A stretch of DNA of 64,000 nt, taken from Owenia fusiformis (taxonomy: Eukaryota > Annelida > Polychaeta > Sabellida > Oweniidae). Shown piece by piece: positions 49,801-60,610 of this stretch. Below the pieces are notes generated by a model, which was given only the letters and a program-made list of their open reading frames with translations, was not told the DNA's origin and did no database searches. A program made the position numbers and the translations under genes. The number at the start of each line of letters is the position of its first letter. Position 1 is the first letter of the stretch. The stretch spans positions 40,053,375-40,117,374 of the forward strand of contig CAIIXF020000005.1 in the NCBI GenBank assembly GCA_903813345.2, read 5' to 3'.

Positions 49801-52800
49801 ACTGTATCATACAAATCCCTCATTTCATCAGAATTTTGCTTGTGCCATCACTGAATATAAGGATTATATAAGGATTCAACTTGTTATCATAGACTTTAAA
49901 GAGACTTTTTAAAGCCCATATTGTTATTAGGAAGTTTCAAAGAAGATTTTGTGAGTTTAATTTTTTTCTCCACTTTGAAAAAAATGACAGAGAATAGCAT
50001 TTACCTGGCAATTCCCCTTTTGCCAAAAAGTAAGACTGTTCTCATGTACAAAGTCAATGGGAAGTTTTGTAATTGATAACTATATTTAAAAAACAGAATT
50101 CATATTGGCTCATTAATTATATGTTGATCCATAAGAGGAATTTTTCTTGTAATTGTAATTTATAAAAGTGTTCCCAGCAAGAGTTTAAAGACTTACCCCA
50201 TTTAAAGTCAGAGACATTCAGGTCTCAGCAGTATATTGTCTCAGGTTGGGTCTTATGGGTACCTGTAAATACTGCATTCTGTTAATATCCCATCACAGTG
50301 TATTGGAAATTAAGTATTGTGTATTGGAAAACATTTTTCTCTGATTGTCAGGTTAATCGTTAATAGATTGATTAAAGTCAGTAACGTAGTATAGTGTGAT
50401 CATTGAATTTTTCAGCAGTTATTTTAAAGATGATTTTTATGATATTGGTATGGTACATTGTTATCATGCACAACATATCCCCCCAGGCATGTTAGTGTTC
50501 ATGTAATCAAGTAATATTTGCAAATCAAATGTATTTAAAGGGCAACTGAAAATGGCTTATTAGACTAAATATCCAAATTAATGTCAACCAAAATTTTTTT
50601 AAAGATGCTTCTTAAAAGTTTGATGTCCTAGTTGCAGAATGAGAAAAACTCTTAACAAAATCCAGTTTATTGAGATAAACTCTCTTTATAAGTAACTACA
50701 CACTTAACTACTGGGAAATAATATGATCATTTATATTTGAATGGTCAACTGGAAAATGGCTAATTTTCACTTATATTTTAGTGAGAATTTTATGTAACCG
50801 AACTTTGTTTTGAATTCGTGCATTGCGCCGTGATAGTGGTGAAGCTTCACATTTTCAGAGACCCGATAGCTCCCAAAATTGCATTATAAACAGCTGTTGG
50901 AATTTACTTCTTTGTGGAGTTTCTACTTCATTTCTCATCCTTTTGAATATGTTTACAACTTCTTTTTAGGGTTAAATTTCTTAGTTTTGTATGTTCATTT
51001 AAATGCAATTGTTTTGTACCTTAGGGCTGTTGGCTGTATATTTGGAGAAATGCTGAACAGTTCCCCTTTATTCCCAGTAAGTTACTCTATTAATTATGTT
51101 TTGTACATTATATCACTAAGTATGGTCAAATATACACTCATATATATGCCATGACCACACACTTGAATAAATCCTATGATTGTTACAATGAAAAAAATAA
51201 AAATTATGTAGCACTTTCTAACACCCAATTTTCACTTCCATTTCTGGAATCATTTGAATTCTATTTTAGTGTTAAAACAATGTATATTTGTATGTACAAT
51301 TCAATGATTAAAACCATTTATAATGATCATAATTATAATGCACAAAATTACTTGTACAGTCCGTCCCAAAAGACGCAACAAGCAAAAATATTGTAAAACC
51401 ACAAAACCAGTGATGATTACATAAATTTTATTTAATTTACCATGAAGCCATGTGTCTCCTCTTTCCAATGGTAAATGAAATTGATATTATCATCACTGGT
51501 TTGGCATGTTTGGTGGTTTTACAATGTTTTTGCTTGTTGCGTTTTTGGGACGCACTGTATATTAGCCTGAACTCTTGCCCTATAGCATTGTGTTCTGTTC
51601 AACCATGTATGAATAAAATTAAACTTGATGCTTTTTCTAAAATAGGCCTAGTAGATAATTTCTTGTGTTTAAATCATTTAACTGTACATATAAACCTACC
51701 CAGAAGTCTCCTGAATGGATTCGAGAACAAGAATACATGCTGTTCACTTTTTATCCCAACGAATAAAGTTCGATAGGGATATAGTGAAGCCTTCCGGCCG
51801 TCTGTCAGTCTGTCTGCCCGGAAGATAACTTGAATACGAGTGGACGGATTTTCTTCATATTTGGTGCAAAGATGTATATTGGTGAATAGTTGTACGCAAC
51901 AAAATTGTAGAATTTCACAATAATTTTCTGATCTCTTAAAAGTATGGCTATATTAATATTATTCTCAAATTGAAGGATATTTAGGGCAGATCACTATTTT
52001 GGTATTGCTTTCCAGATTTGTGCCTCAGAAATGGTCACCCAAATGCTTTTTAAATTGGTAGAAATTCTCATATATCTAATGTTTCCGATGTTTATGTTTT
52101 TTTGACAAATACAGATTCATATAACAGTATAAGTCATAGTGTTCATTGGGATTTACTACTCTGTGGAGTTGCTGTTTTCTAGAAAAATGCATGATTGAAT
52201 TATTTTTTTTGATTTGTGGCCACTTGTATGTGTTATATGTCTAACTTCAGGGTGAGAATGATATTGAGCAACTATGTTGTGTATTGCGCATCTTGGGCAC
52301 ACCAAATGAAAAGATTTGGCCGGTAAGTTGTTCTTTATATGACTCAAGCCATGGTAATTTTAATTTGAGATATATAGCTATGCCCTGACAGTCATCATTT
52401 GTGTGTGAAGGGTTCATGGTAATTCTAATTTGAGATATATAGCTATGCCCTGACAGTCATCATTTGTGTATGAAGGGCAAATGGTAATTCTTATGTGAGA
52501 TATATAGCTATGCCCTGACAGTCATCATTTGTGTATAAAGGGCAAATGGTAATTCTTATATGAGATATATAGATATGCCCTGACAGTCATCATTTATGTA
52601 TGAAGGGCAAATGGTAATTCTAGTTTGAGATATATAGCTATGCCTTGACAGTCATCATTTGTGTATGAAGGGCAAATGGTAATTCTTATGTGAGATATAT
52701 AGCTATGCCCTGACAGTCATTATTTGTGTGTGAAGGGCACATGGTAATTCGAACTTGAGATATATAGCTATGCCATGACAGTCATCATTTGTGTATGAAG

Positions 52801-53942
52801 GGCAAATGGTAATTCTTATGTGAGATATATAGCTATGCCCTGACAGTCATCATTTGTGTATGAAGGGCTCATGGTAATTCTTATGTGAGATATATAGCTA
52901 TGCCCTGACAGTCATCATTTGTGTATGAAGGGCAAATGGTAATTTTTATGTGAGATATATAGCTACGCCGTGACAGTCATCATTTGTGTGTGAAGGGCAA
53001 ATGGTAATTCTTATGTGAGATATATAGCTATGCCCTGACAGTCATCATTTGTGTATGAAGGGCTCATGGTAATTCTTATGTGAGATATATAGCTATGCCC
53101 TGACAGTCATCATTTGTGTATGAAGGGCAAATGGTAATTATTATGTGAGATATATAGCTATGCCCTGACAGTCATCATTTGTGTATGAAGGGCTCATGGT
53201 AATTCTTATGTGAGATATACAGCTATGCTGTGACAGTCATCATTTTTTGTATGAAGGGCACATGGTAATTCTTATGTGAGATATATAGCTATGCCCTGAC
53301 AGTCATCATTTGTGTATGAAGGGCAAATGGTAATTCTTATGTGAGATATATAGCTATGCCCTGACAGTCATCATTTATGTATGAAGGGCAAATGGTAATT
53401 CTAATTTGAGATATATACCTATGCCCTGACAGTCATCATTTTTTGTATAAAGGGCAAATGGTAATTCATATGTGAGATATGTAGCTATGCCCTGACAGTC
53501 ATCATTTATGTATAAAGGGCAAATGGTAATTCTTATGTGAGATATATAGCTATGCTGTGACAGTCAACATTTGTGTATGAAGGGCAAATGGTAATTCTCA
53601 TGTGAGATATATAGCTATGCTGTGACGGTCATCATTTGTGTATGAAGGGCAAATGGTAATTCTTATGTGAGATATGTAGCTATGCCCTGACAGTCATCAT
53701 TTGTGTATGAAGGGCAAATGGTAATTCTTATGTGAGATATGTAGCTACACATCAAGTTGATTCAATTTTATTTTTTTCTAACACAGGGAATGTCAGAGCT
53801 ACCAGACTACAACAAGATCAGTTTCCCTGAGAACCCCCCTATCCCAATGGAAGAAGTGCTACCCGATGCATCTAAAGAAGCTTTATCTCTATTGAAAAAA
53901 TTCCTGGTCTACCCATCGACAAAGAGGATATCAGCCAAAGAG
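40871..53942 (+). CDS. CDK20: Cyclin-dependent kinase 20 (cell cycle-related kinase), 3' partial
   Basis: Nine exons: 40871-40945, 41737-41810, 41945-41984, 42678-42866, 43548-43669, 43974-44036, 51025-51076, 52251-52322, 53787-53942, giving 281 residues in phase. It starts MDQYTILGRVGEGAHGIVFK, almost identical to remembered human CCRK/CDK20 (346 residues). The Gly-rich loop GEGAHGIV, the lysine in VALKKV, catalytic HRDLKPANLL, DFGLARVF and the ATRWYRAPELLYGAR activation segment are all present, so it should be an active kinase. The family acts in cilium length control and Hedgehog signalling, and phosphorylates CILK1/MAK kinases in vertebrates. About 65 C-terminal residues (after RISAKE, human ALLHQYFF onward) are missing; they lie past 64000 or were not found. 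Intron 6 (7 kb) contains another gene on the opposite strand. Confidence 0.95.
40993..41425 (+). repeat. Dispersed repeat, copy in CDK20 intron 1
   Basis: Aligns over about 430 bp with 58379-58806 (GAAATAATCTTGATTTACGT, TTTATCAACTTTGAAAA, GATTCCCCATAGACCC, GGTGAAACTG-TAACTACCTA). The two copies differ by scattered substitutions. Element type unknown. Confidence 0.7.
42385..42550 (+). repeat. Diverged end of the foldback element
   Basis: CAAAAGCAAAGGACTAAATA and TTTGAGCCAAAATATAATCT correspond to CAAAAGCGAGGGACTAAATG and TTTGAGCCAAATTATTGTCT at 19020-19150, with the same spacing. A solo, decayed piece in CDK20 intron 3. Confidence 0.55.
44184..45072 (-). mobile_element. Non-autonomous element with TTAAAG...AAAGTTT ends, copy 2
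   Basis: Inverted copy of 12529-13338. The minus strand reads CCCACTTTGGCTCATATTGT where copy 1 has ACCACTTTGGCTTATATTGT. Ends TTAAAGACC and GGTCTTTAA pair. Lies in CDK20 intron 6, 3' of the nested glycosyltransferase gene. Confidence 0.7.
45251..46825 (-). CDS. GT61 family glycosyltransferase, beta-1,2-xylosyltransferase-like
   Basis: A single uninterrupted ORF of 524 residues. A short basic N-terminus (MSRRKWKQLFRQ) precedes one hydrophobic span at about 20-40 (IFLLMAVLWSLYMLIFL): a type II signal anchor, so probably a Golgi enzyme with a lumenal catalytic domain. Motifs match, from memory, plant N-glycan beta-1,2-xylosyltransferase: ITRYEYANLYHTMTDYYNAF at about 255-275 (plant ITRFEYANLFHTVTDWYSAY), FIDGHPNGALDPVW, RRDYLAHPR near 377 and GMHGAGLTHV near 440. 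These define the GT61/DUF563 fold also found in EOGT and POMGNT2. Several N-glycosylation sequons are present. An acceptor-like TTTCTTTTCAG just upstream (about 46985) suggests a 5' UTR intron. The gene lies within CDK20 intron 6 in the opposite orientation. Donor and acceptor sugars are inference. Confidence 0.85.
   Translation of the reverse strand: MSFFMSRRKWKQLFRQPMSNRIFLLMAVLWSLYMLIFLNLPVPNIPLNNVYHHGNNLNEAENINTKQDETMKFFLQRLNSFNSKYLEFSDLNLAGRLSVKDTQPIPDDKNKSSVRKHIDDISLKTVTETDHMKHDVPIMDNEEMDKWFSSRETYCRDQLQLFDNNFVHISNATINTSLASGRKGGEKINSVFNQAEIKEYYTMKPGFFQLKCNEHVPNYRFDGIKNHLSLWLQALEMVPVLPGAEQTVRDFTIAITRYEYANLYHTMTDYYNAFLLMKFFNHSPGETNILFIDGHPNGALDPVWKTLFNSSDYIGRKTKVVKYTNLAWGILGYSSPMHKHSRKNIPYIEDFSQFFLKRYNISNDKKLNCDNLTISFIWRRDYLAHPRNPTGFVTRKIKNEKELLNVTHEMYPRFTVKSSQIDLLSMKQQLQYVSNSDILVGMHGAGLTHVLFLPKHAGLIEFYPTYWSVNNVHFQTLSKWRGLHNILWKNNEIANELPNKYTYIPLSIFQVQLKTMVNKLCPDT
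46985..48005. other. CDK20 intron 6, upstream of the GT61 gene
   Basis: Expected to hold the GT61 promoter and perhaps a 5' UTR exon. No other coding exon or repeat recognised. Confidence 0.35.
48010..48470. mobile_element. Foldback-like repeat with CGCGAAATTT motifs
   Basis: The left part (TTGCGCGCTACTATATTTAA, AAAATTCGCAAAATATTATA) is a degenerate reverse complement of the right part (ATAATAGCCGCGAAATTTCA, AAAATTCGAAATATAATAAA). A short relative with AATAGCCGCGAAATTTCAAA and a GTGGGAGTACAGTA end lies at 6366-6436. Probably a decayed non-autonomous element. Confidence 0.55.
48471..51024. other. Remainder of CDK20 intron 6
   Basis: About 2.5 kb, AT-rich, with no exon or clear repeat recognised before exon 7 at 51025. 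Confidence 0.35.
51357..51557. mobile_element. Near-complete palindromic MITE with TA flanks
   Basis: 201 bp. The ends CAGTCCGTCCCAAAAGACGC and GCGTTTTTGGGACGCACTG are inverted, and pairing continues for about 65 bp per arm (AACAAGCAAAAATATTGTAA against TTACAATGTTTTTGCTTGTT). TA on both sides. Tc1/mariner-type non-autonomous element in CDK20 intron 7. Confidence 0.82.
51752..51850 (+). repeat. Partial copy of the TTATCCCA... dispersed element
   Basis: TATCCCAACGAATAAAGTTC, GATAGGGATATAGTGAAG and a short GTCTGTCAGTCTGTCTGCC tract match the 5' end of 38456-39665. Confidence 0.6.
52350..53752 (+). repeat. 65-bp minisatellite in CDK20 intron 8
   Basis: About 21-22 head-to-tail copies of a 65-bp unit (ATGGTAATTCTTATGTGAGA, TATATAGCTATGCCCTGACA, GTCATCATTTGTGTATGAAG, GGCAA). 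Copies differ by few substitutions (CCCTG/CTGTG; GGCAA/GGCTC) and rare TTT insertions. The array starts about 30 bp after the exon 8 donor and ends about 30 bp before the exon 9 acceptor, so it makes up nearly the whole intron. Confidence 0.95.
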
Positions 53943-53964
53943 GTTTGTATTGATTAGGTATTTA

Positions 53965-54490
53965 GTTACTGTAGACGTCTTTAATTGCGCGGTGTGTATA
54001 TTGTCGCTATACTTGCGGGATGCCTTCCATCCGCGAAAAAAAGAACCCGTGAATAATTAGCTACCCATGAAGGTATAGGGTAGTTGACTTGAAAAAAACT
54101 GAAAAATTTTGAAAAAATTATGATTTTGTTGATTTTCTGTAAGACTGAGGCACTTACCCCTCATATCCCTAAGGTGCATTATAGTTTATAAGTGTGTGCG
54201 TATAAGTATAGCTTCATTAGTCATTATCGTGAAATAGTAATGCACACAGTTGTTTTTATAGCGGAAAACGATCTCAAACACTTTTATTTTAGTTCATGCA
54301 TGCGCACTGAACTCATAGATCAAAGTTCAAATTAACATCGGTGTAAGAACTAACTCAGCAATCAATACTGCTGCAGGACTACTATAGTATAATTCAGTGC
54401 GAAAAATTTACAGTACATGTGATCAAAGTTTATACAGATAACTTGATGAGTGCAATCAGCGCGAAAATATACACACGCGAAATAACGAAT
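53965..54490. mobile_element. Candidate element with GCGTGTGTATATT-like ends
   Basis: GCGCGGTGTGTATATTGTCG near 53990 is roughly inverted at 54465-54485 (GCGAAAATATACACACGCGA). The interior has no ORF. Related in wording to the CGCGAAATTT repeats. Weak evidence. Confidence 0.35.
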
Positions 54491-54524
54491 TTATAAAAGG
54501 GGCGAAAAGGAGCACGTTGGTTAT

Positions 54525-55212
54525 CGCAAACAATTTCAGAAGGTTATATCTTGGATTATGACTATATTCTGACAATGAAGACAAGTTTATCTTTTAGATC
54601 AATTCATTATCTCAAAGAAAATTATGCTCAGTATTAATAAATTCAAACAAACTCGGAGATATTTAACTAGCAATTAACCCATCAACACACTTTTTCAAAG
54701 ATGTTGACCCCATTTTCACCAAAAATGCAATCATTTTTTACAATGTTTAATGCATTACTGTTCTTTATTTTGATGTATCAAATAGTTCTTGAAAGAAAAA
54801 CTTAATTGCATTAAGATAAGTGTTCCCCATGTTATTTCTCCATTGAAAAATCTCATGCTATCCATTGGTTTCAGTTCATTTTGGTCATCCAAATTGAATA
54901 TCTTTAAAGTCCCTGGAGCAATCAAATTTTCCTTTTAGAAAATCGAACATGTCTCAAAGCACATTCTAATTATGCATTCGACAATATAATAATAGGTTGC
55001 ATTTTTGGTGAAAATTAGGTCAACATTTTTGAAAAAGTATGTTGATTGGTCCATTGCCCCTTCAATATCACTTAGGTCTGATTAACTAAATTATCATTAT
55101 ATATACTTCTCCTGAAGTTAATGAATGGATCTAAAAGATACACCCATGTTCATGATCAGAAAATATTCATAATTCAAGTTAGAATCGTTTGAAATTGTTT
55201 GCGATAACCTAC
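54525..55212. mobile_element. 690-bp foldback element
   Basis: GGTTATCGCAAACAATTTCA at 54529 is inverted at about 55188-55207. Further pairs nest inside: TCTTTTAGATCAATTCATTA / TTAATGAATGGATCTAAAAG, CAACACACTTTTTCAAAGAT / TTTGAAAAAGTATGTTG, and TTTTCACCAAAAATGC / GCATTTTTGGTGAAAA. Arms are about 330 bp with little spacer. No ORF. Confidence 0.75.
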
Positions 55213-55216
55213 GAGC

Positions 55217-55801
55217 TAGAGGTGTCAAGTATTAACCGGTTAACCGGTTAACCGCCGATAATGCCTTGACCGGTCTGAGTTTTTATGGGCGGTTAGTTGA
55301 CCGTGTATAATTCTGTTATTTCCCGCGCTTATTTTGCATGCTAATCCGATTGGTTTTATGGTGTCAGTTTCACGTAAGCTACTCATACATGTCATAAGTC
55401 CCATAACTCCTTACAAACATCCAATCAGCAACTTTAATCCCTGCCACATTGCTTTCCCGCGCTTACTTTGCATTTTAATCTGTTTGTTTTTCAAGCGTCA
55501 GTTTCATGTGAGCTACTCATACATGTGATAGGTCCGATAATTCCTTACAAACATCCAATCAGCAACTTTAATCCCTGCCACATTCCTTTCCCGCGCTTAC
55601 TTACATAGAATAACGTAAAGCTTGACGAACGTAAAAAATAAACGCCGATATATCATTTTCCAATTTTTTTCAACTTTCAAGATCGGAGATGAAGATTTCA
55701 TTTGAAATTATCAGTTCAAATTTCCCGCCGGTTAACCGACTTTAACCGGTAAAAACCCCCGGTTAACCGGTTAATGCTCAAGCGGTTAATTGACACCACT
55801 A
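55217..55801. mobile_element. hAT-like MITE with 8-bp duplication CTACGAGC
   Basis: Ends TAGAGGTGTCAAG and TTGACACCACTA are inverted and subterminally rich in TTAACCGG words. Perfect flanking direct repeats CTACGAGC lie at 55209-55216 and 55802-55809. Length is 585 bp. The interior is two tandem copies of an approximately 134-bp unit (TTTCCCGCGCTTA, AGCTACTCATACATGT, CATCCAATCAGCAACTTTAA). It inserted at the edge of the neighbouring foldback element. Confidence 0.9.
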
Positions 55802-56036
55802 CTACGAGCTCCTTTACCTTTGTGTAAATTAAGAAGTCTTCAGTAACTTAAATGCTCATCCTCTCTCTACATGATCTCAGCTTTAGTCCTGAGACAAACA
55901 TTTACCTTGTAGCTAAGTATATCATGTATCAACAAAGCTTTGTTATTATAAAAGACAGTGTTTTTACACCTGTTTTAGCAGAAACAGAATACAATAAATC
56001 AATAAAAGATGATTGCCAATGGATAGGTGCAGGTAG

Positions 56037-56404
56037 CAGGCCTGTCAACTTGGGAACACCTAACATGAGTGACTTACAAATGTTGAACACCTGTCTTCCA
56101 AATTTTGGACCCCTTGGCCCAAATCAGAACACTTTGGCCCACATGGGGCTTAAGGACAAAATATTTCGAGATAAATGCGTGACATATACGGTATCCGCAT
56201 GAAAAGTCAGAACGACATGCGTTCGATTTTTTTGGCGTTTGGTTTTGTGCTGTATCGGCTATCACTTTTTTGAAGTTTTTGTACAGTAATATTTTTGCAG
56301 TATTTGCGTGACATATTCTGTCACGCAAAAATAACTGGCGTGACTTCAAATTTTCCAGCAAAAGCGTGATAAATACGCAAATTGCGGGACAGTTGGACGG
56401 CCTG
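56037..56404. mobile_element. MITE with CAGGCCTGTCAACT ends
   Basis: 368 bp. The left end CAGGCCTGTCAACTT and the inverse of the right end (CAGGCCGTCCAACTG) match. It is flanked by a 6-bp direct repeat AGGTAG at 56031-56036 and 56405-56410. The right half shares GTGACATATTCTGTCA and CGTGACTTC with 61420-61521. Confidence 0.7.
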
Positions 56405-56410
56405 AGGTAG

Positions 56411-56635
56411 AAATAATTATCCCATCAAACGATGTTCGGAGGGATATAGGGGGAATGCCTCCATCTGTCTGTCCATCCATAAGTCCGTAGGTACATCCTT
56501 CCTTACGTATATGAGCAACTATTTTGAAAATGGTGGCCATTTTTTGTGTTATTTTACGATTTTTGCCATATACTTTATGTGTGTAAAAATGCCAGCCATG
56601 ACTGTTCGATTGGATTTGCTACGCTTTGCCATTAC
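56411..56635 (+). repeat. Short copy of the TTATCCCATC... dispersed element
   Basis: Starts TTATCCCATCAAACGATG with GTCTGTCCATCC and ends GATTTGCTACGCTTTGCC, matching the two ends of 38456-39665 but with only one AATGGTGGCCATTTTT unit inside. Confidence 0.7.
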
Positions 56636-57564
56636 TTTTGTCAAGTTTAATTTTGATGATAAAATAGTCAAATGTATAATTCAAAAAATGTATTTCAAGA
56701 AATATTGTTTTATAACAGTAATGATTGTTTATCAACTTTGATAATGAGTTGAATGGAGAATGAAATGTTTTTTTCATGTATTTTGATTGTTTTTGACAAA
56801 TTTTGTCAAATTGCAATATTCAGGTAGCAACTAAAATGCTCAAAGAAAAACATTATCATGTAGCAAACTGCCCCTCAAATTCTAGACTGAGATATCTGTA
56901 ATCATTGTCTCAATCTTGTCTTATAACAAATCCTCGGTTATTTTCCGCCTTTTTGCACTGAACGAAACGACCATTACTTTAAAATTTTTGACAATTTGTG
57001 GTTTTTCAGTCCAAAATCCGCATGTTTTCATTAAAAATAGGAGAATGAATCATCTAGTTCTAATTAAGGTACTATAACAAATTGGGTGTGAAACAAATTA
57101 TAGCGTATTCATCGATGAAACGTGTTATAATTACCTGTTTGCTGTGCAATATTTCGTGCAGGCGACATTTATGTTTTCCCGGCAGGAAATTCTGTTTCGC
57201 TTAAGCGAGTAGAGTCCAATCAGTGGTGTTGTCTTATTTTGCTTCACTATGGATCCGTATCAACCAATCAGCGTTGAGATTGTTTATCGCTATCGGAAAT
57301 ATGATGAAAAAAATGAAAAAATATCGGAGTGGTAAGTTCCATTGATTCTATGCGTATGCGATGGAAGGGTTGAAAACTTGAAATGAGATTCATTAGGTAA
57401 ATTTGAGGTTGCAAACATTTGCTCCCGGCCACCCAGGTTTTGGAGCAAAATGTCAAATCAGATAGCAAATTTGCCACTTGCTACTGACCCTAGACTAATA
57501 ATTGTGAACACCTTGGTCCAAAATAGAAATAGAATACCGTGGTCCAAATTTTGGACACCTTGGT
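56636..57564. other. CDK20 intron 9 or downstream, no gene seen
   Basis: No exon recognised; the missing CDK20 C-terminus was sought and not found. 57490-57560 has words (TTTTGGACACCTTGG, GTGAACACC) shared with 56085-56140, so the left half of a second copy of the 56037-56404 family probably sits here. Confidence 0.4.
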
Positions 57565-57662
57565 CAGGCCCGTAGCCAGGATTTGCCAACGGGGGGTTCA
57601 GTTTCAAAAACTTCCAGGGGAGGTTCACATTAGAAAATTTTGGCCAAAACATGGCTAAAATC

Positions 57663-60581
57663 CGGTTGGAAGAAAAGGATGACACCACAAAAGGATGACA
57701 CCACAAAAGGATGACACCATAAAAAGATGACACCACAAAAGGATGACACTAGTAGAAAAAGGATGACCCTTGTAAAATGTTATAAGAAATAGATGACAAT
57801 GCTTGATTTCTATATTTCATAATCCCTTTGAACCAAATACTTTGCTAAATATATGAAATTAGCTTTCACTTATGCAAATGATGAAAATGAGAATAAAGCA
57901 AGAGGAACAATTATAGGAGCTAAGATGAATTAGGGGTTGAGTTGAAAAAGACTATCATCATTGTACAATTATTATTATGAATGCACATTGTAATTTGAGA
58001 AATTCAATAATCTGCCATGCAAATATGCAAAAATAGCTACAAGTCTAAGGAATCTCAAACTGTTATAATCAAAAGCCATTTTGAAATTCAGCTGCCATCT
58101 TAAACAATTTTTTCTTGAGCAGAGGTCCTTTGTCCTCAGCATCAGTATATACAATTTTAACCAAATCATCTTGTATTTGTAATTGTAAACTTGTATAAAG
58201 TAATCAAGGATTACTTTCTTCTATGAAAAATGGTGGCCCTTTTAAAGTTCAGCTGCCATATTTCTTCTCCAGCGGAGCTCCTGTGTCCCTAGTCCCTTGA
58301 AACTAAATGGCCATCTTGAAAATCTCTTATTGAGAAGAGACCCATCGTCCCTCGGCATCAGCATATAAAATAACCCAGATGCGAGTAGAAATAATCTTGA
58401 TTTACGTCATCAAAAATTCAAAATTCAGTCAAAGTAATATCATATTTGAAATCTACATGTAAAATTACATTTAGAAATGTGGTTTTAAAAAGTGTTTATC
58501 AACTTTGAAAAATTAGTTTTCTTTGAAAATGTGACTTCTAGCTCGGGGAGATTCCCCATAGACCCCATGCTATAAAATCACAAAAAATGAAATATCTTTT
58601 CTTTTAGTGGACAGATAATATTTTGCTTTACTGGACATATTTTCATTAGTATAAGTATTAGACACATAAGGGTTATATGAAAATTGAGCCACTTAAATTG
58701 ATAATATTCAAGTTTAAAGGAACTTTCTTATATACCTGCCATGTTATTTGACCCGAATCAGCCACCTGGTGGTGAAACTGGTAACTACCTACTCGCATTT
58801 GGGTAATTGGAACCAAATCAACTATTCTAGTATTTGAGTTACAATTATAAAATAATAAAAGTTACAATTTTACAAAAAATGATGGCCATTTTGAATGGCG
58901 CAGCCATATTGAAATTCCATTTTGACAGAGGTCCTACACCTATAAGGCATAAGCCTATAGAATTTGAACCAAATAAGCTTGTACTAAGTAATCAAGTATT
59001 ACATTCAATTATGAAAAATGGTAGCCATTGTATTAAATAATCAAAGATTACTTTCTTCTATGAGAAATGGTGGCCCTTTTAAAATTCAGCTGCCATATTT
59101 CTTCTCCAGCGGAGCTCCTGTGTCCCTAGTCCCTTGAAACTAAATGGCCATCTTGAAAATCTCTTATTGAGCAGAGACCCATCGTCCCTCGGCATCAGCA
59201 TATAAAATTGGAACCAAATCAACTATTCTAGTATTTGAGTTACAATTATAAAATAATAAAAGTTACAATTTTACAAAAAATGATGGCCATTTTGAATGGC
59301 GCAGCCATATTGAAATTCCATTTTGACAGAGGTCCTACACCTATAAGGCATAAGCCTATAAAATTGAATCAAAGTCAAAAATGAATAAAAATCAACCGGT
59401 ATTTTGTAATCCCTCAGACAAACAAACGAATGGATAGATGGCTTCTCTATATCCATGCAAACTTCATTTGGTAGGATAACAAAATGTGTTTCCCGTATGA
59501 AGGCCAATGGAGTTTCCAACTATATCTTGTCAGACTTTGTGAATTTGCAGAATTGCCTCCTGTCTCCAATTACATCATAAGTAGAATGGTCCGAACAGAT
59601 CCTCTTTTTGAAATACTGTATCTCATCTAAATAAACCTTTTATATTAGATCTAATTTTTTTTATTTTGTTTATATATAATTTGTTGTCGTTCTCTTCCTA
59701 AGTAAGATTAATATGCAGACCTTTCTTGGGAAATGCTTTTCATGATGAAAATATTCAAGAACTGATGAATTAATTCAACTTACAAACGATTATGTAAATT
59801 AAGTCAAGTGTGGTCATTCCCTAAAATTATAAAGCTCTTAGATTGCATGATTAAATAGTTTAAAGGTGTCATCACATGCAATAAACTACTTAAGAAGATT
59901 CATCTTTAGACTGAACCTTGCAAATAGATAACATAGATAGTTAAATAATACAATGAGAAAGAAAGAATACAAATAAACTAACGGAACTATTTCATTGTGA
60001 AATTAATCTAAAATACAACTCATCACATTTTCTACGTAATTATTGAATATTTGCTGAAGCTTGTTTAAAAGTCCATCAACATTTATCAGGAAGGGAAAAT
60101 TCATTGACACTCAGATGCATATCTTTCCTGTAACAATAAATGGGCCTCAACAAATTGCACAAGCATGCAGTAACATTTCCCCATATTTACCTTTTAGTAT
60201 CTACAATGAGACCACCTTTAAGTATGTTCTTCCAAATAATATATGAAAACTAATATTGGATTTGAATTTATTTTTCATAGCTGGCTTCTAAGGTCAAAAA
60301 TGATTAAACAAGAATTAAAATAAAGCATGTTTCAAAACAATTCCATGACAAAACTTGATATCTTATGAACAGGCAAGTGGGACAATCCTGGCCAAACTTG
60401 ATATTTTATGTACAGAACAGTGGAATAGTCTGGTACACCTGATCTTCATTGGGGGTTTAATAGGTACAAGCGACCTTTAGATGTAAACAAACACATCATA
60501 ACAAAGAGTGTGCAAAGTTCAATCTAGTGTCATCCTTTTGTAGTGTCATCCGTTTATAGTGTCATCCTTTTCTTCCAACCG
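57663..60581. mobile_element. 2.9-kb element with GGTTGGAAGAAAAGGATGAC ends and 9-bp duplication
   Basis: Ends CGGTTGGAAGAAAAGGATGA and its inverse are followed inward by tandem AAAAGGATGACACC-type 15-mers on both sides. Perfect 9-bp direct repeat GCTAAAATC lies at 57654-57662 and 60582-60590. No transposase was recognised. The interior has internal duplications: about 58198-58371 repeats at 59036-59207, and about 58806-58960 repeats at 59207-59361. It also carries the 58379-58806 repeat shared with CDK20 intron 1. A 9-bp duplication would suit a Mutator-like element, but this is inference. Confidence 0.85.
58379..58806 (+). repeat. Dispersed repeat, second copy
   Basis: Diverged copy of 40993-41425, carried inside the 2.9-kb element between its internal duplications. 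Confidence 0.7.
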
Positions 60582-60610
60582 GCTAAAATCACTTGAGAAG
60601 TGCTCAAAAT

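Noticed and set aside
52350-53752. CRISPR-like regular repeats
   Set aside because: Units are contiguous with no unique spacers, lie in an animal intron, and are a minisatellite.
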